The position numbers and the translations under genes are program-made. This document shows, in pieces, positions 15,187-26,140 of a stretch of DNA of 26,773 nt (position 1 is its first letter; the number at the start of each line of letters is the position of its first letter). Source of the stretch: DATKCJ01 sp035513275 (GTDB lineage Bacteria > Verrucomicrobiota > Verrucomicrobiia > Opitutales > Opitutaceae). The stretch lies in contig DATKCJ010000454.1 in the NCBI GenBank assembly GCA_035513275.1, positions 1-26,773 on the forward strand, read 5' to 3'. The notes under the pieces are model-generated. The model did not search any database. It saw only the letters and a program-made list of their open reading frames with translations, and was not told the DNA's origin.

Positions 15187-18100
15187 TCACACCGGAGGGT
15201 GGAGGAAGTCGGGCCAGCTGATCCAGCCTCGATCGCGATAGGTGGTGGCTGGATTTGAAGGCAAGTCGATAGGGCGATTTCCTGGGATGCGACTCCATGC
15301 ATGCCATTCGTCGTAGGAGCGAAATCCAAGTGTCCTTGCAAAAACACGCGCCTCTTCAAAGGGGCGGATTTTTTTATCGGAGGGCGCAAAATTCCCAGTG
15401 CCGAGCCAGTCGCCCCATCCTTTCCAATGGGTTGCGTAGACGTTTCTAGGACTGGCAGGAATGTCGGCGGGAAGAGGCACTCTGTCCGCAACCAAACCTT
15501 TTGCGTAGTCCTGCCATTCCAGCGATCCACGCAAGCGCAGGTTCTTTGCGAACTGTCGCGCAGACTCAAAGTCGCGAAAGCGACTCGGTTTCGAGCGAGA
15601 ACGAAGGACAAGTCTGACAGAGCTTCCCAACCAGTCGGTCCAGTCGACCCAGCCCACAGTAGCATAAACAACATCTGGGTTGCGCGGGATGTCGGGTGCC
15701 TTGGGCGCGATCCCGGGCAGCTTTGCTCCGCAGTAAAGCCGCCATTGTTGAATCGACTTCAATCCAAGTGCGCGAACGAACGTGCGAGCGCTGTTGAAAT
15801 CACGATAGGCGATCTTTCGTGAGGCGACAGTTTGGGTTCCGAGCCAATCGGGATATCCAGCCCACCCTTTGCTTTTGAAGATTGTTTCAGGAGCGCTGGG
15901 TATGTCGTTTGGAAGTGATGGGCGATCCGGCAAGAGACCCCTGCAATAGCGACGCCATTGCCTTTGTCCTGTCAGGCCGAGAGATCTCGCGAATTCGCGA
16001 GCAGACTCAAATTCACGATACGAAACCTCGGGAGGACGGCGACGGCGATTGGGCTTTTCGAGGCCGAGCCAATGTTGCCAGCTGATCCAACCACGACCGA
16101 GATACACACGCTGTGGATTTCTCGGAATGTCGTCTGGAAGCGGCGGCTTTCCCGGCAGACCGAAACGGGCGTAACTGGTCCATTGCGTTCCTTGCTTCAG
16201 ACCCAGCGCCACGGCGAATTCGCGGGCGACATCGTGCTCAAGAATTTTCTTCTTGGTCGCTGGGCGCCTGAATCCAAGAAAATCACCCCAGTCGATCCAT
16301 CCGTCGCTTTCGTAGACATGGTAAGGAGCGATCGGAATGTCTCGGGGAATGCCGCCTTTCTTCCAAAGCCGAACCCACGCAGTCGATTTATTGATGCCGC
16401 TGTTGCGCGCCCACGCGCGAGCTTCTTCGAAGGGGCGCCAATTGAGTTTCGCGATGCTCTCCCAGCACTTCACTTCGACTTGATTGGCGAAGTCTGCCGC
16501 ATTCACGCCAAGCGGTGTGACAACAATCCCAAAGTCGAAATTCACTAGGCCACCGACTTCGGGTGAGCGACCTTCGGCAGTGGCGCGGAACCATTCGATG
16601 ATCCGCTCGTCGTGGGCGGCGAGCGCACGCAGGACGAAGAGCACGAACTTGAAGGCGCTGCTTGTGGCGACTTCCTCGAGCGTTGTTCCATCCTTCACGA
16701 CAAGCGGGAGCAAGATGTATCCCATCGATTTTCCCGGTGCGAGGCGGAGGGCGCGGCCGGACGCTTGGACGATTTCGATAGTGCTTCCCTTGGGGTCCGC
16801 GAAGAAGACGCAATCGATACTAGGCAAGTCGACGCCCTCCGTCATGCAGCGGGCGTTGGTGACAAGCGATGGGCTCGCACCCAGGAACGCGGCTAGTTCG
16901 CGTTGCCTTGCGGCACTTCCCATCGTCCCATTCACGTGATGAGGAACTACGGCAGCCTCGTCCGGAAGCGCGGTATTGAGCCGTGCGCACAGGTCGCGAA
17001 ACCGCTTCGCACGGGCAATGCTGCTGTGAAACGAAACCGTGTGCCTGACGCCGTGGTCGACGGTGGCGCGTCGGAGCGCGATCAAGCTCGCGAATGCTTG
17101 CGAGGTAACTTCGTCGAGTCCTTGAGCTCCGAGGTCGAGCCACCGGTTGTTCTCTACCAGTTTGGCAACCTCTGATTCCCTCACACCGATCGTCAGGATT
17201 CGATAGTCGCTGAGGATCGGTGGCTGTGCGGCTATTGCGGCCTTGAAGGTGAGAAGTTCAAACGTCTCGCCGTAAATCGCCGGATCTTCCATCGAAACGA
17301 CTTCATCGGACGAACCTTGGAACCGGCGCTCGGTCGCCGTCATGAAGAGTCGGCGCGGTAGAGAGAAGTTCTGGTCGAAGAGCAGGTGCGCGAAGCTCTT
17401 GGCCTTCTGGCCAGTCGTGCGATGAGCCTCGTCGAATACAGCGAAGTCGAAACTGAACCCTGCGGCGCGCGCTGCGGTGGCCAGGACTGGCGAACTCTGG
17501 TAAGTCGTGATTACGACCGCTTGCCCGAGGTGGTCGCGCAGTCGCAGGAGATGATTCGCCAGCACCCCTGGCTTTGTGTCGCACGGTATGCCGAGTTCGT
17601 GAACGTGGGCGACAAGCTCCGCCCTTTCCGTTTTGGCGGCATCATGATCGCTGCAAACGCAAAGCCAGTCTGCAGCATCTCCGCGTGACACGGCCTCGTG
17701 CATCCATGTTTCAAGCGTCTGCCGAATCAGCGCGATGCTCGGCACTGCGATGAGGACACGCTTGGCGTCCAGCGCCCTCGCGATCCAGCACGCCGTAAGG
17801 CTCTTGCCCGAACTGCACGGGCTGATGAGCTTCCCTCTGGAATTTCCCTTGTCGCAAAAGTGCGCGATGGCATTGGCGACCGCACGCTCCTGATGTGGCT
17901 TTGGTGTGCGAGCGACAGGTCGGGCAGGCGCCGCACCGATGCGGAGACTCTCGTCAAGCGACTCGAAGAAGCCGGAGTCGAGCGTGGTCCAGACCTCGCT
18001 GGTCAGGTCGCCAAGATTCTCCAATCCTTCGAGAATCTTGGGAATCCTGGCAGTTGTCGTGCAAACGAGCCCGTAGCTGATGCCCCGGCAGATCGTGAAT

Positions 18101-18441
18101 GCCAAAGACGCAAAAGTGGAAAGTTCCGCGAAGGTGAGGGAAGCGTCAGCGTCGCTGCGATACTTCGCCTGAACCGCCCAGAATTCTCCGGCGTGGGTTT
18201 GCGCGACCAAGTCGATGCCCATGTCGCGGGGCGGTAGATTGAGCCGTGTGTGGATGTCAGCCGGCACCTCGGTTCGGAGCCACACCCGACTCAACTTTGC
18301 GCGATAGATCGGATCGGTCCGAAGGTAGTGTTGAACGATCCGCTCGAAAAGAGAGCCGCGGAAACCCTCCGACTCGCGTGTAAGGCGCTCGGAAAGTTCC
18401 ACCCACGACGTGACAGATGCCAGTAGATCCGGAGCAGTCAT
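15187..18441 (-). CDS. Restriction-endonuclease-like/superfamily 2 helicase protein with C-terminal integrase-type repeats
   Basis: A 1084-aa multidomain protein. Residues about 25-130 have a PD-(D/E)xK-like nuclease pattern (MGIDLVAQ with D77, then FWAVQAKY with Q91 and K93), like Mrr-type endonuclease domains. Residues about 180-620 form a superfamily 2 helicase: KPHQERAV, Walker A SPCSSGKS (207-214), DEAH (337-340), MTAT (367-370), TEGVDLPSIDCVFFADP, and arginine-finger motif QASGRALR (559-566). From about 665 to the end are six roughly 60-aa repeats, each with an EEAR.FAR.LGL.....W start, a P.DIP..P..VY middle and a GW..W.DWLG end. They resemble the phage-integrase repeat unit (INT_rpt) and may bind DNA. 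The whole suggests an ATP-driven DNA-cleaving machine. It heads a same-strand run with the 315-aa and PIN genes. Confidence 0.88.
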   Translation of the reverse strand: MTAPDLLASVTSWVELSERLTRESEGFRGSLFERIVQHYLRTDPIYRAKLSRVWLRTEVPADIHTRLNLPPRDMGIDLVAQTHAGEFWAVQAKYRSDADASLTFAELSTFASLAFTICRGISYGLVCTTTARIPKILEGLENLGDLTSEVWTTLDSGFFESLDESLRIGAAPARPVARTPKPHQERAVANAIAHFCDKGNSRGKLISPCSSGKSLTACWIARALDAKRVLIAVPSIALIRQTLETWMHEAVSRGDAADWLCVCSDHDAAKTERAELVAHVHELGIPCDTKPGVLANHLLRLRDHLGQAVVITTYQSSPVLATAARAAGFSFDFAVFDEAHRTTGQKAKSFAHLLFDQNFSLPRRLFMTATERRFQGSSDEVVSMEDPAIYGETFELLTFKAAIAAQPPILSDYRILTIGVRESEVAKLVENNRWLDLGAQGLDEVTSQAFASLIALRRATVDHGVRHTVSFHSSIARAKRFRDLCARLNTALPDEAAVVPHHVNGTMGSAARQRELAAFLGASPSLVTNARCMTEGVDLPSIDCVFFADPKGSTIEIVQASGRALRLAPGKSMGYILLPLVVKDGTTLEEVATSSAFKFVLFVLRALAAHDERIIEWFRATAEGRSPEVGGLVNFDFGIVVTPLGVNAADFANQVEVKCWESIAKLNWRPFEEARAWARNSGINKSTAWVRLWKKGGIPRDIPIAPYHVYESDGWIDWGDFLGFRRPATKKKILEHDVAREFAVALGLKQGTQWTSYARFGLPGKPPLPDDIPRNPQRVYLGRGWISWQHWLGLEKPNRRRRPPEVSYREFESAREFARSLGLTGQRQWRRYCRGLLPDRPSLPNDIPSAPETIFKSKGWAGYPDWLGTQTVASRKIAYRDFNSARTFVRALGLKSIQQWRLYCGAKLPGIAPKAPDIPRNPDVVYATVGWVDWTDWLGSSVRLVLRSRSKPSRFRDFESARQFAKNLRLRGSLEWQDYAKGLVADRVPLPADIPASPRNVYATHWKGWGDWLGTGNFAPSDKKIRPFEEARVFARTLGFRSYDEWHAWSRIPGNRPIDLPSNPATTYRDRGWISWPDFLHPPV
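15202..16446 (-). repeat. Six tandem coding repeats (INT_rpt-like) in the helicase C-terminus
   Basis: Six units at residues 666-723, 738-793, 808-868, 878-939, 955-1014 and 1025-1080 correspond to 16446-16273, 16230-16063, 16020-15838, 15810-15625, 15579-15400 and 15369-15202. The shared frame is [F/Y]-x-(E/S)AR-x-F-(A/V)-R-x-LGL-...-W-...-(P/L)-x-DIP-x-(A/N)P-x-x-x-Y-...-GW-x-x-W-x-DWLG. Repeat 1 is the most divergent and repeat 6 ends in DFL rather than DWLG. The linkers are short and basic. Confidence 0.8.
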
Positions 18442-18593
18442 CCAGAGAACAGATCGGTGGGGGTCCGACGAGAATCTGCCTATGAATGCCCCTTAGTCGA
18501 GGGCACAAATGAGTGTTCGCGAGGAGCCAACCTGTCTGCTGGCCTCGCCAGTTTGAGCGACAGGCCTAATCTCGGCGCTCGATCCGTCGCCGC

Positions 18594-19709
18594 TCAGTCC
18601 GTCGGCTGGCCCATGCGGCGCAGCCAGCGGTAGTGGGAGACGAGCCCGGCCCAGAGGGTCTTGTGCTCGTTGTAGCGGATGCCGAACTCGCGGCACGTGT
18701 CCTCGACGATCTTCGATATCTCCGGGTAGTGCACGTGGCAGATCTTCGGAAAGAGGTGGTGTTCGACTTGGAAATTCAACCCGCCGAGCATCCAGCACAT
18801 CAGCTTGCTGCGACGCGCGAAGTCCACCGTCGTGAGGACCTGGTGGACCATCCAGTTGGTCTCCATCTTGTTTGTCTCGATGTCGGGCATCGGGAAATCC
18901 GCCTCCTCCACGCAGTGCGCGAGTTGGAAAACGATGCTCAGCACGACGCCCACGATGCCCGCGACGAGCGCGTAGAACAACAGGACCTTCCACCACGAGT
19001 GGAGAAACATCGGCAGCACGAACGCGAGGGTAAAGAAAATCGCCTTGCCGCCGATGAAGATGAGCAGCTCTTTGCCCTTCGGCCGCGGAATCTTCTGCCC
19101 GCCGATGTCGCGCGTGATGAGATCGCGGAAATCGCCGTAGAGGTGCCAGCGGATCGTCATGAAGCCGTAGAGCGCCCAAAGGTAGAAATGCTGCACCCTG
19201 TGGAAAAAGTAGCGCGGCTGGTGCGGCGTCACGCGCGCAAACGCGCCGAGGTCCACATCGGCGTCGTGGTCCGTGATGTTCACGTAGATGTGGTGCGACG
19301 CCACATGCTTCCAGTGCCACATGTAGGAGCTCGCGCCGATGAGATCCATCGACATCGCGGTGAGCTTGTTAATCCACGGACGATCCGAGTAGGCGAGGTG
19401 GCTGCCGTCGTGCTGGATGTTGAAGCCGATCAGGCCAGCCGCGGAGCCGAGCACGATCGCAGCGAGGATCGCGTGCCACCAATTGGCCGCGAAGAAAACG
19501 AGGATGACGTAGGAGAAGACAAATGCACCGAGGATCAGCGCGGTCTTCAAATACATCGTCGGGTTGTCGCGCGGGCGCCTGCCGGTCGATGCGAAGAATG
19601 CATCCACGCGCTTGCGAAGCTCGCCCGGGAAGCTGTCGATCGGGCGAAACTTCGGGCGGTCACCCGATCGCTCGGTCAGTGGAAGGGAAATGGATTCAGA
19701 ATGGGACAT
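18594..19709 (-). CDS. Membrane fatty-acid desaturase
   Basis: A 371-aa di-iron desaturase of the membrane-bound fatty acid desaturase family, which introduces cis double bonds into acyl chains. The three histidine boxes are clear: HDGSH (100-104), HVASHH (135-140) and QVEHH (314-318). Q in the third box and the absence of a cytochrome b5 domain place it in the acyl-CoA/linoleoyl-type group rather than the plant front-end b5 fusions. Two hydrophobic pairs precede and follow the second box (LKTALILGAFVFSYVILVFF; LLFYALVAGIVGVVLSIVF). The ATG at 19709 starts a normal polar N-terminus; an upstream start at 19811 would add 34 residues that look like non-coding sequence. It is 101 bp downstream of the DUF1905-type gene, on the same strand. 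Confidence 0.93.
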   Translation of the reverse strand: MSHSESISLPLTERSGDRPKFRPIDSFPGELRKRVDAFFASTGRRPRDNPTMYLKTALILGAFVFSYVILVFFAANWWHAILAAIVLGSAAGLIGFNIQHDGSHLAYSDRPWINKLTAMSMDLIGASSYMWHWKHVASHHIYVNITDHDADVDLGAFARVTPHQPRYFFHRVQHFYLWALYGFMTIRWHLYGDFRDLITRDIGGQKIPRPKGKELLIFIGGKAIFFTLAFVLPMFLHSWWKVLLFYALVAGIVGVVLSIVFQLAHCVEEADFPMPDIETNKMETNWMVHQVLTTVDFARRSKLMCWMLGGLNFQVEHHLFPKICHVHYPEISKIVEDTCREFGIRYNEHKTLWAGLVSHYRWLRRMGQPTD

Positions 19710-19810
19710 TGGAGGACTGCTTATCGGCCCAAAGGAGGCGGCTGTGAATTGCGAAAGGCTGAATTGTGTGGCTGGCGTTGCAAGCCCGCGAATCGCGCGA
19801 ACCGGCGTCA

Positions 19811-20304
19811 CTAGGAAACTTGCGTCAGAGAACCTGTTTCAGCAAGGCGCTCGACGAATATCGCGCAACGCTTTCCCTGCACCTCGGGACTCTTGGCTTG
19901 CAGGATGTAACGGACGATCTGCCTGCGAATCGCGACGCTGTGCGCGGACCATTTCTCGCCAAGCTCGGGGCGGACGTTGAACGCGCGCGCCATCTCTCCA
20001 GGAAGCTCCGGTTCACGCGATTCGAGGTCGGGCTCGAGCGTGAATGAAACAACGTCGCCCGCCTCGACACCGGCCGGTCTCAACAGCTCGACCTTGAATG
20101 CCAGTTTGTAGCAGCCGGGTTTTCCAGGGAGGAGTGTCACGCGGTCGATGTCGCCGTTGAAACGCAGCAGTGAATCGATTGTCCGCGACTTGCCGAGCCG
20201 TGCGACCTTCGCGCGCGGGATGTCGACCCAGCGCACTTGTGTCACTTTGTAGAGTCGCGCAGTCAGGACGATGGCGCCGGAGCGGACAAGACTGCGGCTT
20301 CGCT

Positions 20305-20308
<4 letters not shown>
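19811..20308 (-). CDS. DUF1905/YdeI-like protein
   Basis: A 165-aa protein with the pattern of DUF1905 followed by the bacteriocin-protection YdeI/OmpD-associated helix pair. It has a first beta strand AIVLTARLYKVTQVRWVDIP, the RPAGVEAGDVVSFTLEPD block (about 78-94), an ELPGEMARAF motif and the C-terminal IRRQIVRYILQAKSPEVQGK helix (about 128-146). Family members are small, widespread and poorly characterised. The ATG at 20308 overlaps the stop of the upstream aminopeptidase gene by ATGA, indicating translational coupling, which decides the start over an upstream alternative at 20329. No functional link to the aminopeptidase is known to me. Confidence 0.75.
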
Positions 20309-22941
<2,633 letters not shown>

Positions 22942-22977
22942 CTCTATGCTTGAATTCGTCTCGTCAATCGCGAGTCC

Positions 22978-23925
22978 TCACCGCGCCGTGCGCAGAAACT
23001 TCGCGAGCTCGCGCGCCGTCGGCATCGAGGGAGCCGTGCCGGGCCGTGTCACGGACAGCGCAGCGACGGCGTTGGCCATGCGCGCGGCTTCGAAGATCGA
23101 TCCGCCGCGCGCGAGTCCGGCGGCGAGTCCGCCGATGAATGCATCGCCCGCTCCGGTTGTGTCGACGGCGCGCACCTTATGTGCGGGCAGGTGCGCGAAG
23201 CCGTCGCCAGTCGAAACATAGCAGCCCTTCTCGCCGAGCGTGATGATGACGGTGGGCACGCCGATAGTGCGGCACAGCGCGTGTAGATCGGTGTGCTTCA
23301 TCGATGCACGCCGCGCCTCGGTGAAGTCGCGCACGCCGGTTGCGGGCACACGGTTCACGAGGGCTGCGAACTCGATGTCGTTTGGCACGACGATGTCGAC
23401 GTGACGTAGCATCGCGGGATCGAAGTCCGCGCGCAGCGGCGCTGTGTTGAGGATCGTCGTCACGCCGGCCTTGCGCGCCTCGCGCAGAACCCATGCGGTC
23501 GTCGCGAGATTGCTTTCGAGCTGGGCAACCACGACGCGCGCCGCGCGGACCGCAGCGATCGGCACATCGGCCCGGACGAGCGCGAGGTTCGCCGCGAGAT
23601 CGAGGACGATCTGGTTTCGCCCTTCCGCATCGACGAGAATTCCAGCGGTCGCTGTCGGATGCCGCGGTTTCACTGCGAGCCGGGCAGCGATCCCTTCGGC
23701 CCGGTAAAACGCCCGCGCATCGCGCCCTAGAGCGTCCTGCCCGACAGCGCCCACAAAGAGCGTCGCCACGCCGAGCCTTCCGGTGGCGACTGCCTGGTTT
23801 GATCCCTTTCCACCGGGACCACTCACAAAAGCTCCGACCGTAGTTTCGCCGGGGCGCGGAAACGACGCGCACTTCCAGCTGAGGTCTTGCACGTAGCTGC
23901 CGACGACCACGACGCGGGGTTTCAT
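22978..23925 (-). CDS. Ribokinase-family (PfkB) sugar kinase
   Basis: A 315-aa carbohydrate kinase of the PfkB family. N-terminal signature: SGPGGKGSNQAVATGRLG (35-52). C-terminal ATP/anion-hole signature: VDTTGAGDAFIGG with catalytic base D261. Length matches ribokinases. GGKGSNQA favours ribokinase over fructokinase or adenosine kinase, but the substrate is not fixed; a deoxyribokinase would fit with the deoC operon about 10 kb away, yet nothing in the sequence shows this. It is the most upstream gene of the minus-strand run with the aminopeptidase, DUF1905 and desaturase genes and divergent from the LytS-type kinase over 174 bp. Confidence 0.88.
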   Translation of the reverse strand: MKPRVVVVGSYVQDLSWKCASFPRPGETTVGAFVSGPGGKGSNQAVATGRLGVATLFVGAVGQDALGRDARAFYRAEGIAARLAVKPRHPTATAGILVDAEGRNQIVLDLAANLALVRADVPIAAVRAARVVVAQLESNLATTAWVLREARKAGVTTILNTAPLRADFDPAMLRHVDIVVPNDIEFAALVNRVPATGVRDFTEARRASMKHTDLHALCRTIGVPTVIITLGEKGCYVSTGDGFAHLPAHKVRAVDTTGAGDAFIGGLAAGLARGGSIFEAARMANAVAALSVTRPGTAPSMPTARELAKFLRTAR

Positions 23926-24060
23926 CGGGGCCGATTAGGTCGGGTTTTCGAGCCCAGACAAGGCATCGCTGGGCACGCGGCGTCCGCCCATCCGTGTTCC
24001 CTCGCCGCTCGTCCAAATGCGACGGCTCCGCGCCGTTGCCGGGCGCATCGTATCGGGGTT

Positions 24061-24074
24061 GCTGCACGTGCAGC
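24061..24074. promoter_or_regulatory. 14-bp perfect palindrome upstream of the LytS-type kinase
   Basis: GCTGCACGTGCAGC is exactly self-complementary and lies 25 bp before the kinase ATG at 24100, or 7 bp before the alternative ATG at 24082. Its place in a divergent intergenic region makes an operator conceivable. No promoter boxes are evident. Confidence 0.3.
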
Positions 24075-24099
24075 CGCCCGCATGATCGCCTTTGCACCC

Positions 24100-25197
24100 A
24101 TGGAAAAGCCGAGAGAAACCGGACCGAGCGCCCGGCGCTACGTGATCGCGCAGACGGCGGGGTGGGGCGGCTTCACGGTCACCTATATCCTGCTGATGCA
24201 GCTCCTCACGCAGCCCATGCGGCTTAATTCTGTTCTGCTGTTCGTTGCGCAGAACCTGATCGGTCTGCTGATTTCGCACGGATTCCGCACGCTCATCAAC
24301 CGCTGGGGTTGGAAAAAACTTTCCTGGGGCGGACTGATTCCGCGGGTCGTTGGCACCGTGCTGGCCATCTCGCTGCTTTGGACGATCGCCGACTGGCCGA
24401 TTTTCCACTACCTGTCGGAGGGTTCGTCGATGAATCCGTTGAATCTCTCAAAGACCGCGATCTTTGTTTTCAGCACGTTCAATGCCTTCTGGCTCTTCAC
24501 AGTCTGGTCGCTCCTGTATTTTGGTTACCATGCCTTCAACCGCGCGCGCCACGCCGAGGTGGATCGCTGGCAGATGGAATCCACTGTGAAGGAGGCCGAG
24601 CTGCGCGCGCTCAAGTCGCAGGTCAACCCGCACTTCATTTTCAACAGCCTCAATACTGTCCGCGCCCTGATTCATGAGGATCCCGCGACAGCGGAGACGA
24701 TGGTCACGCGCCTCGCGGGGTTGCTGCGCTATGCGTTGCAGGCCGGCCAGCTCGAGACGGTGTCGCTCGAGCGCGAACTCGCGATCGTGCGCGACTACCT
24801 CGCCGTCGAGAAGATCCGCTTCGAGGAACGACTGCGGCCGACGTTCGAGATCGACGAGCGCGCGCTTGGCTTCTCGGTGCCGCCGCTCCTGCTGCAGACA
24901 CTCGTCGAGAACGCCGTGAAATACGGCGTGGGCGGCGATCCGTCCGGCGTCGACATCGTCATCAGCGCCTCGCTCGACGAGGACGTGTTGAAACTTTCCG
25001 TAGCCAACACCGGCCGGCTCTCATCCGGCGGCGCGTCCACCGGGCTCGGGCTGCGAAACGCGACCGAGCGACTCCGGATGATCTTTGGCGAACGCGCGGT
25101 GCTGCGCCTCAGCGAAAAAAGGCCGGGCTGGGTCGTTGCCGAAGTAGTGATGCCGGCTAAGGGAGCAGTGCGCGCCGGCGTGGAGGTCGTGGCATGA
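24100..25197 (+). CDS. LytS-type sensor histidine kinase
   Basis: A 365-aa membrane histidine kinase. About four hydrophobic segments occupy residues 15-145 (for example LNSVLLFVAQNLIGLLI, VVGTVLAISLLWTIADWPIF, TAIFVFSTFNAFWLFTVWSL). A short coiled-coil-like linker and the His_kinase domain with phospho-acceptor H178 in LKSQVNPHFIFNSLN follow. The ATPase part carries LLLQTLVENAVKYGV (N box) and GLGLRNATERL (G box). There is no extracytoplasmic sensor domain, so it likely senses a membrane-related signal. It overlaps the response regulator gene by 4 bp (ATGA), forming a two-component pair. The ATG at 24100 is chosen; one at 24082 is possible. The gene order recalls natK-natR-natAB of Bacillus. 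Confidence 0.93.
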   Translation: MEKPRETGPSARRYVIAQTAGWGGFTVTYILLMQLLTQPMRLNSVLLFVAQNLIGLLISHGFRTLINRWGWKKLSWGGLIPRVVGTVLAISLLWTIADWPIFHYLSEGSSMNPLNLSKTAIFVFSTFNAFWLFTVWSLLYFGYHAFNRARHAEVDRWQMESTVKEAELRALKSQVNPHFIFNSLNTVRALIHEDPATAETMVTRLAGLLRYALQAGQLETVSLERELAIVRDYLAVEKIRFEERLRPTFEIDERALGFSVPPLLLQTLVENAVKYGVGGDPSGVDIVISASLDEDVLKLSVANTGRLSSGGASTGLGLRNATERLRMIFGERAVLRLSEKRPGWVVAEVVMPAKGAVRAGVEVVA

Positions 25198-25931
25198 GGG
25201 TCCTGATTGTCGACGACGAGCGACTCGCCCGGAAGGAGCTTCGGCGGTTGCTCAAGGTCCACCCCGGCGCGGAGGTCGTTGGCGAGGCGGCCAATGCCGA
25301 CGAGGCGCGCGCCTTTCTCGCGGAGCATCGGCCCGACGTCGTGTTCCTCGACGTGCAGATGCCCGGCGAGAACGGATTCGAGCTGCTCGAGTCGCTCGAG
25401 ACCGTCCCGCACGTGATCTTCTGCACAGCCTACGACGAGTATGCGCTGCGCGCGTTCGACGTGAATGCGCTCGACTACCTGCTCAAGCCCGTCGATCCCG
25501 CGCGGCTCGCGAGCGCGATTCAGCGCGCGGAGTCGCAGCCCTCCGGCGCGGTTCCGGGCGATGAGTCAGTCGAGCCCGCGCCGCGCACCGGTCCGCTGCA
25601 TCCCGACGAGCGCGTTTTCGTGCGCGAGGGCGACCGCTGCTGGTTCGTGCCCGTGCGCTCCGTGCGCCTCCTCGAGAGCGAGGGCAACTACACGCGGCTT
25701 CACTTCGACGAGCACCGCCCGGCGGTCTTCCGCTCGCTCAACGCCATGGAGGAGCGGCTCTCGCCCGAGACATTCTTTCGCGCGAACCGCGCGCAGGTCA
25801 TCAACCTCGACTTCATCGAGAAGATCGAGCCATGGTTCAGCGGCAGCTACGTCGTCACGCTTCGCGGTGGCGAGCGCATCGAGCTCAGTCGTCGCCAGTC
25901 GCAAACTTTTCGGGCCAGGATGAGTTTATGA
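25194..25931 (+). CDS. LytTR-family response regulator
   Basis: A 245-aa two-component regulator. Receiver domain at residues 1-115 with acidic pocket D8-D9, phospho-acceptor D53 (VVFLDVQMPGENGFELL), T78 and K98 (DYLLKPVDP). After a proline/acid-rich linker (about 116-140) comes a LytTR DNA-binding domain (VRLLESEGNYTRLHF, FFRANRAQVINLDFIEKIEP, GERIELSRRQSQTFRARM). It would bind direct repeats upstream of target promoters when phosphorylated by the kinase encoded before it. Overlaps of 4 bp with both neighbours (ATGA) show tight translational coupling. Likely target: the ABC transporter genes just downstream. Confidence 0.95.
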   Translation: MRVLIVDDERLARKELRRLLKVHPGAEVVGEAANADEARAFLAEHRPDVVFLDVQMPGENGFELLESLETVPHVIFCTAYDEYALRAFDVNALDYLLKPVDPARLASAIQRAESQPSGAVPGDESVEPAPRTGPLHPDERVFVREGDRCWFVPVRSVRLLESEGNYTRLHFDEHRPAVFRSLNAMEERLSPETFFRANRAQVINLDFIEKIEPWFSGSYVVTLRGGERIELSRRQSQTFRARMSL

Positions 25932-26125
25932 AAGTCAGATCTTGGAAAGAGAAGAAGGGGGAGCGGCTTCCGGTCGAGGAGGTCCGCAAGGCCCGCTTGT
26001 GGGCCGCGATCCCGATCGGGATCGCAGTCGGTGTCGCGATGTCCCTCGCGATCGACGTCGTGATGGGAATCGCGTTCGGCGCGATCACTTTCATCTTCCT
26101 GCTTCTGCGCCGCGGGCGGATTTGA
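25928..26125 (+). CDS. 65-aa membrane protein
   Basis: A short protein with a charged N-terminus (MKVRSWKEKKGERLPVEEVR) followed by two adjoining hydrophobic stretches (LWAAIPIGIAVGVAMSLAI, VVMGIAFGAITFIFLLL) and a basic end (RRGRI). It probably has two membrane helices. I do not recognise a family. Its ATG overlaps the response regulator stop by ATGA, and the ABC ATPase gene starts 15 bp after its stop, so it belongs to the operon. A role in signalling to the kinase or in the transporter is possible but unproven. Confidence 0.7.
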   Translation: MKVRSWKEKKGERLPVEEVRKARLWAAIPIGIAVGVAMSLAIDVVMGIAFGAITFIFLLLRRGRI

Positions 26126-26140
26126 ACGAACGGCACGCTC

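Noticed and set aside
14185..15258. Plus-strand open frame (357 codons) opposite the 315-aa gene
   Set aside because: The minus-strand frame fits the ATGA coupling with the PIN gene and has better protein-like composition and motifs.
15202..16446. CRISPR-like or DNA tandem repeat array
   Set aside because: The periodicity is at the protein level within one open frame; the DNA units are diverged and have no identical repeats or spacers.
22978..23925. Deoxyribokinase feeding the deoC operon
   Set aside because: Motifs show only the PfkB/ribokinase family; no residue evidence for deoxyribose and the genes are not adjacent.
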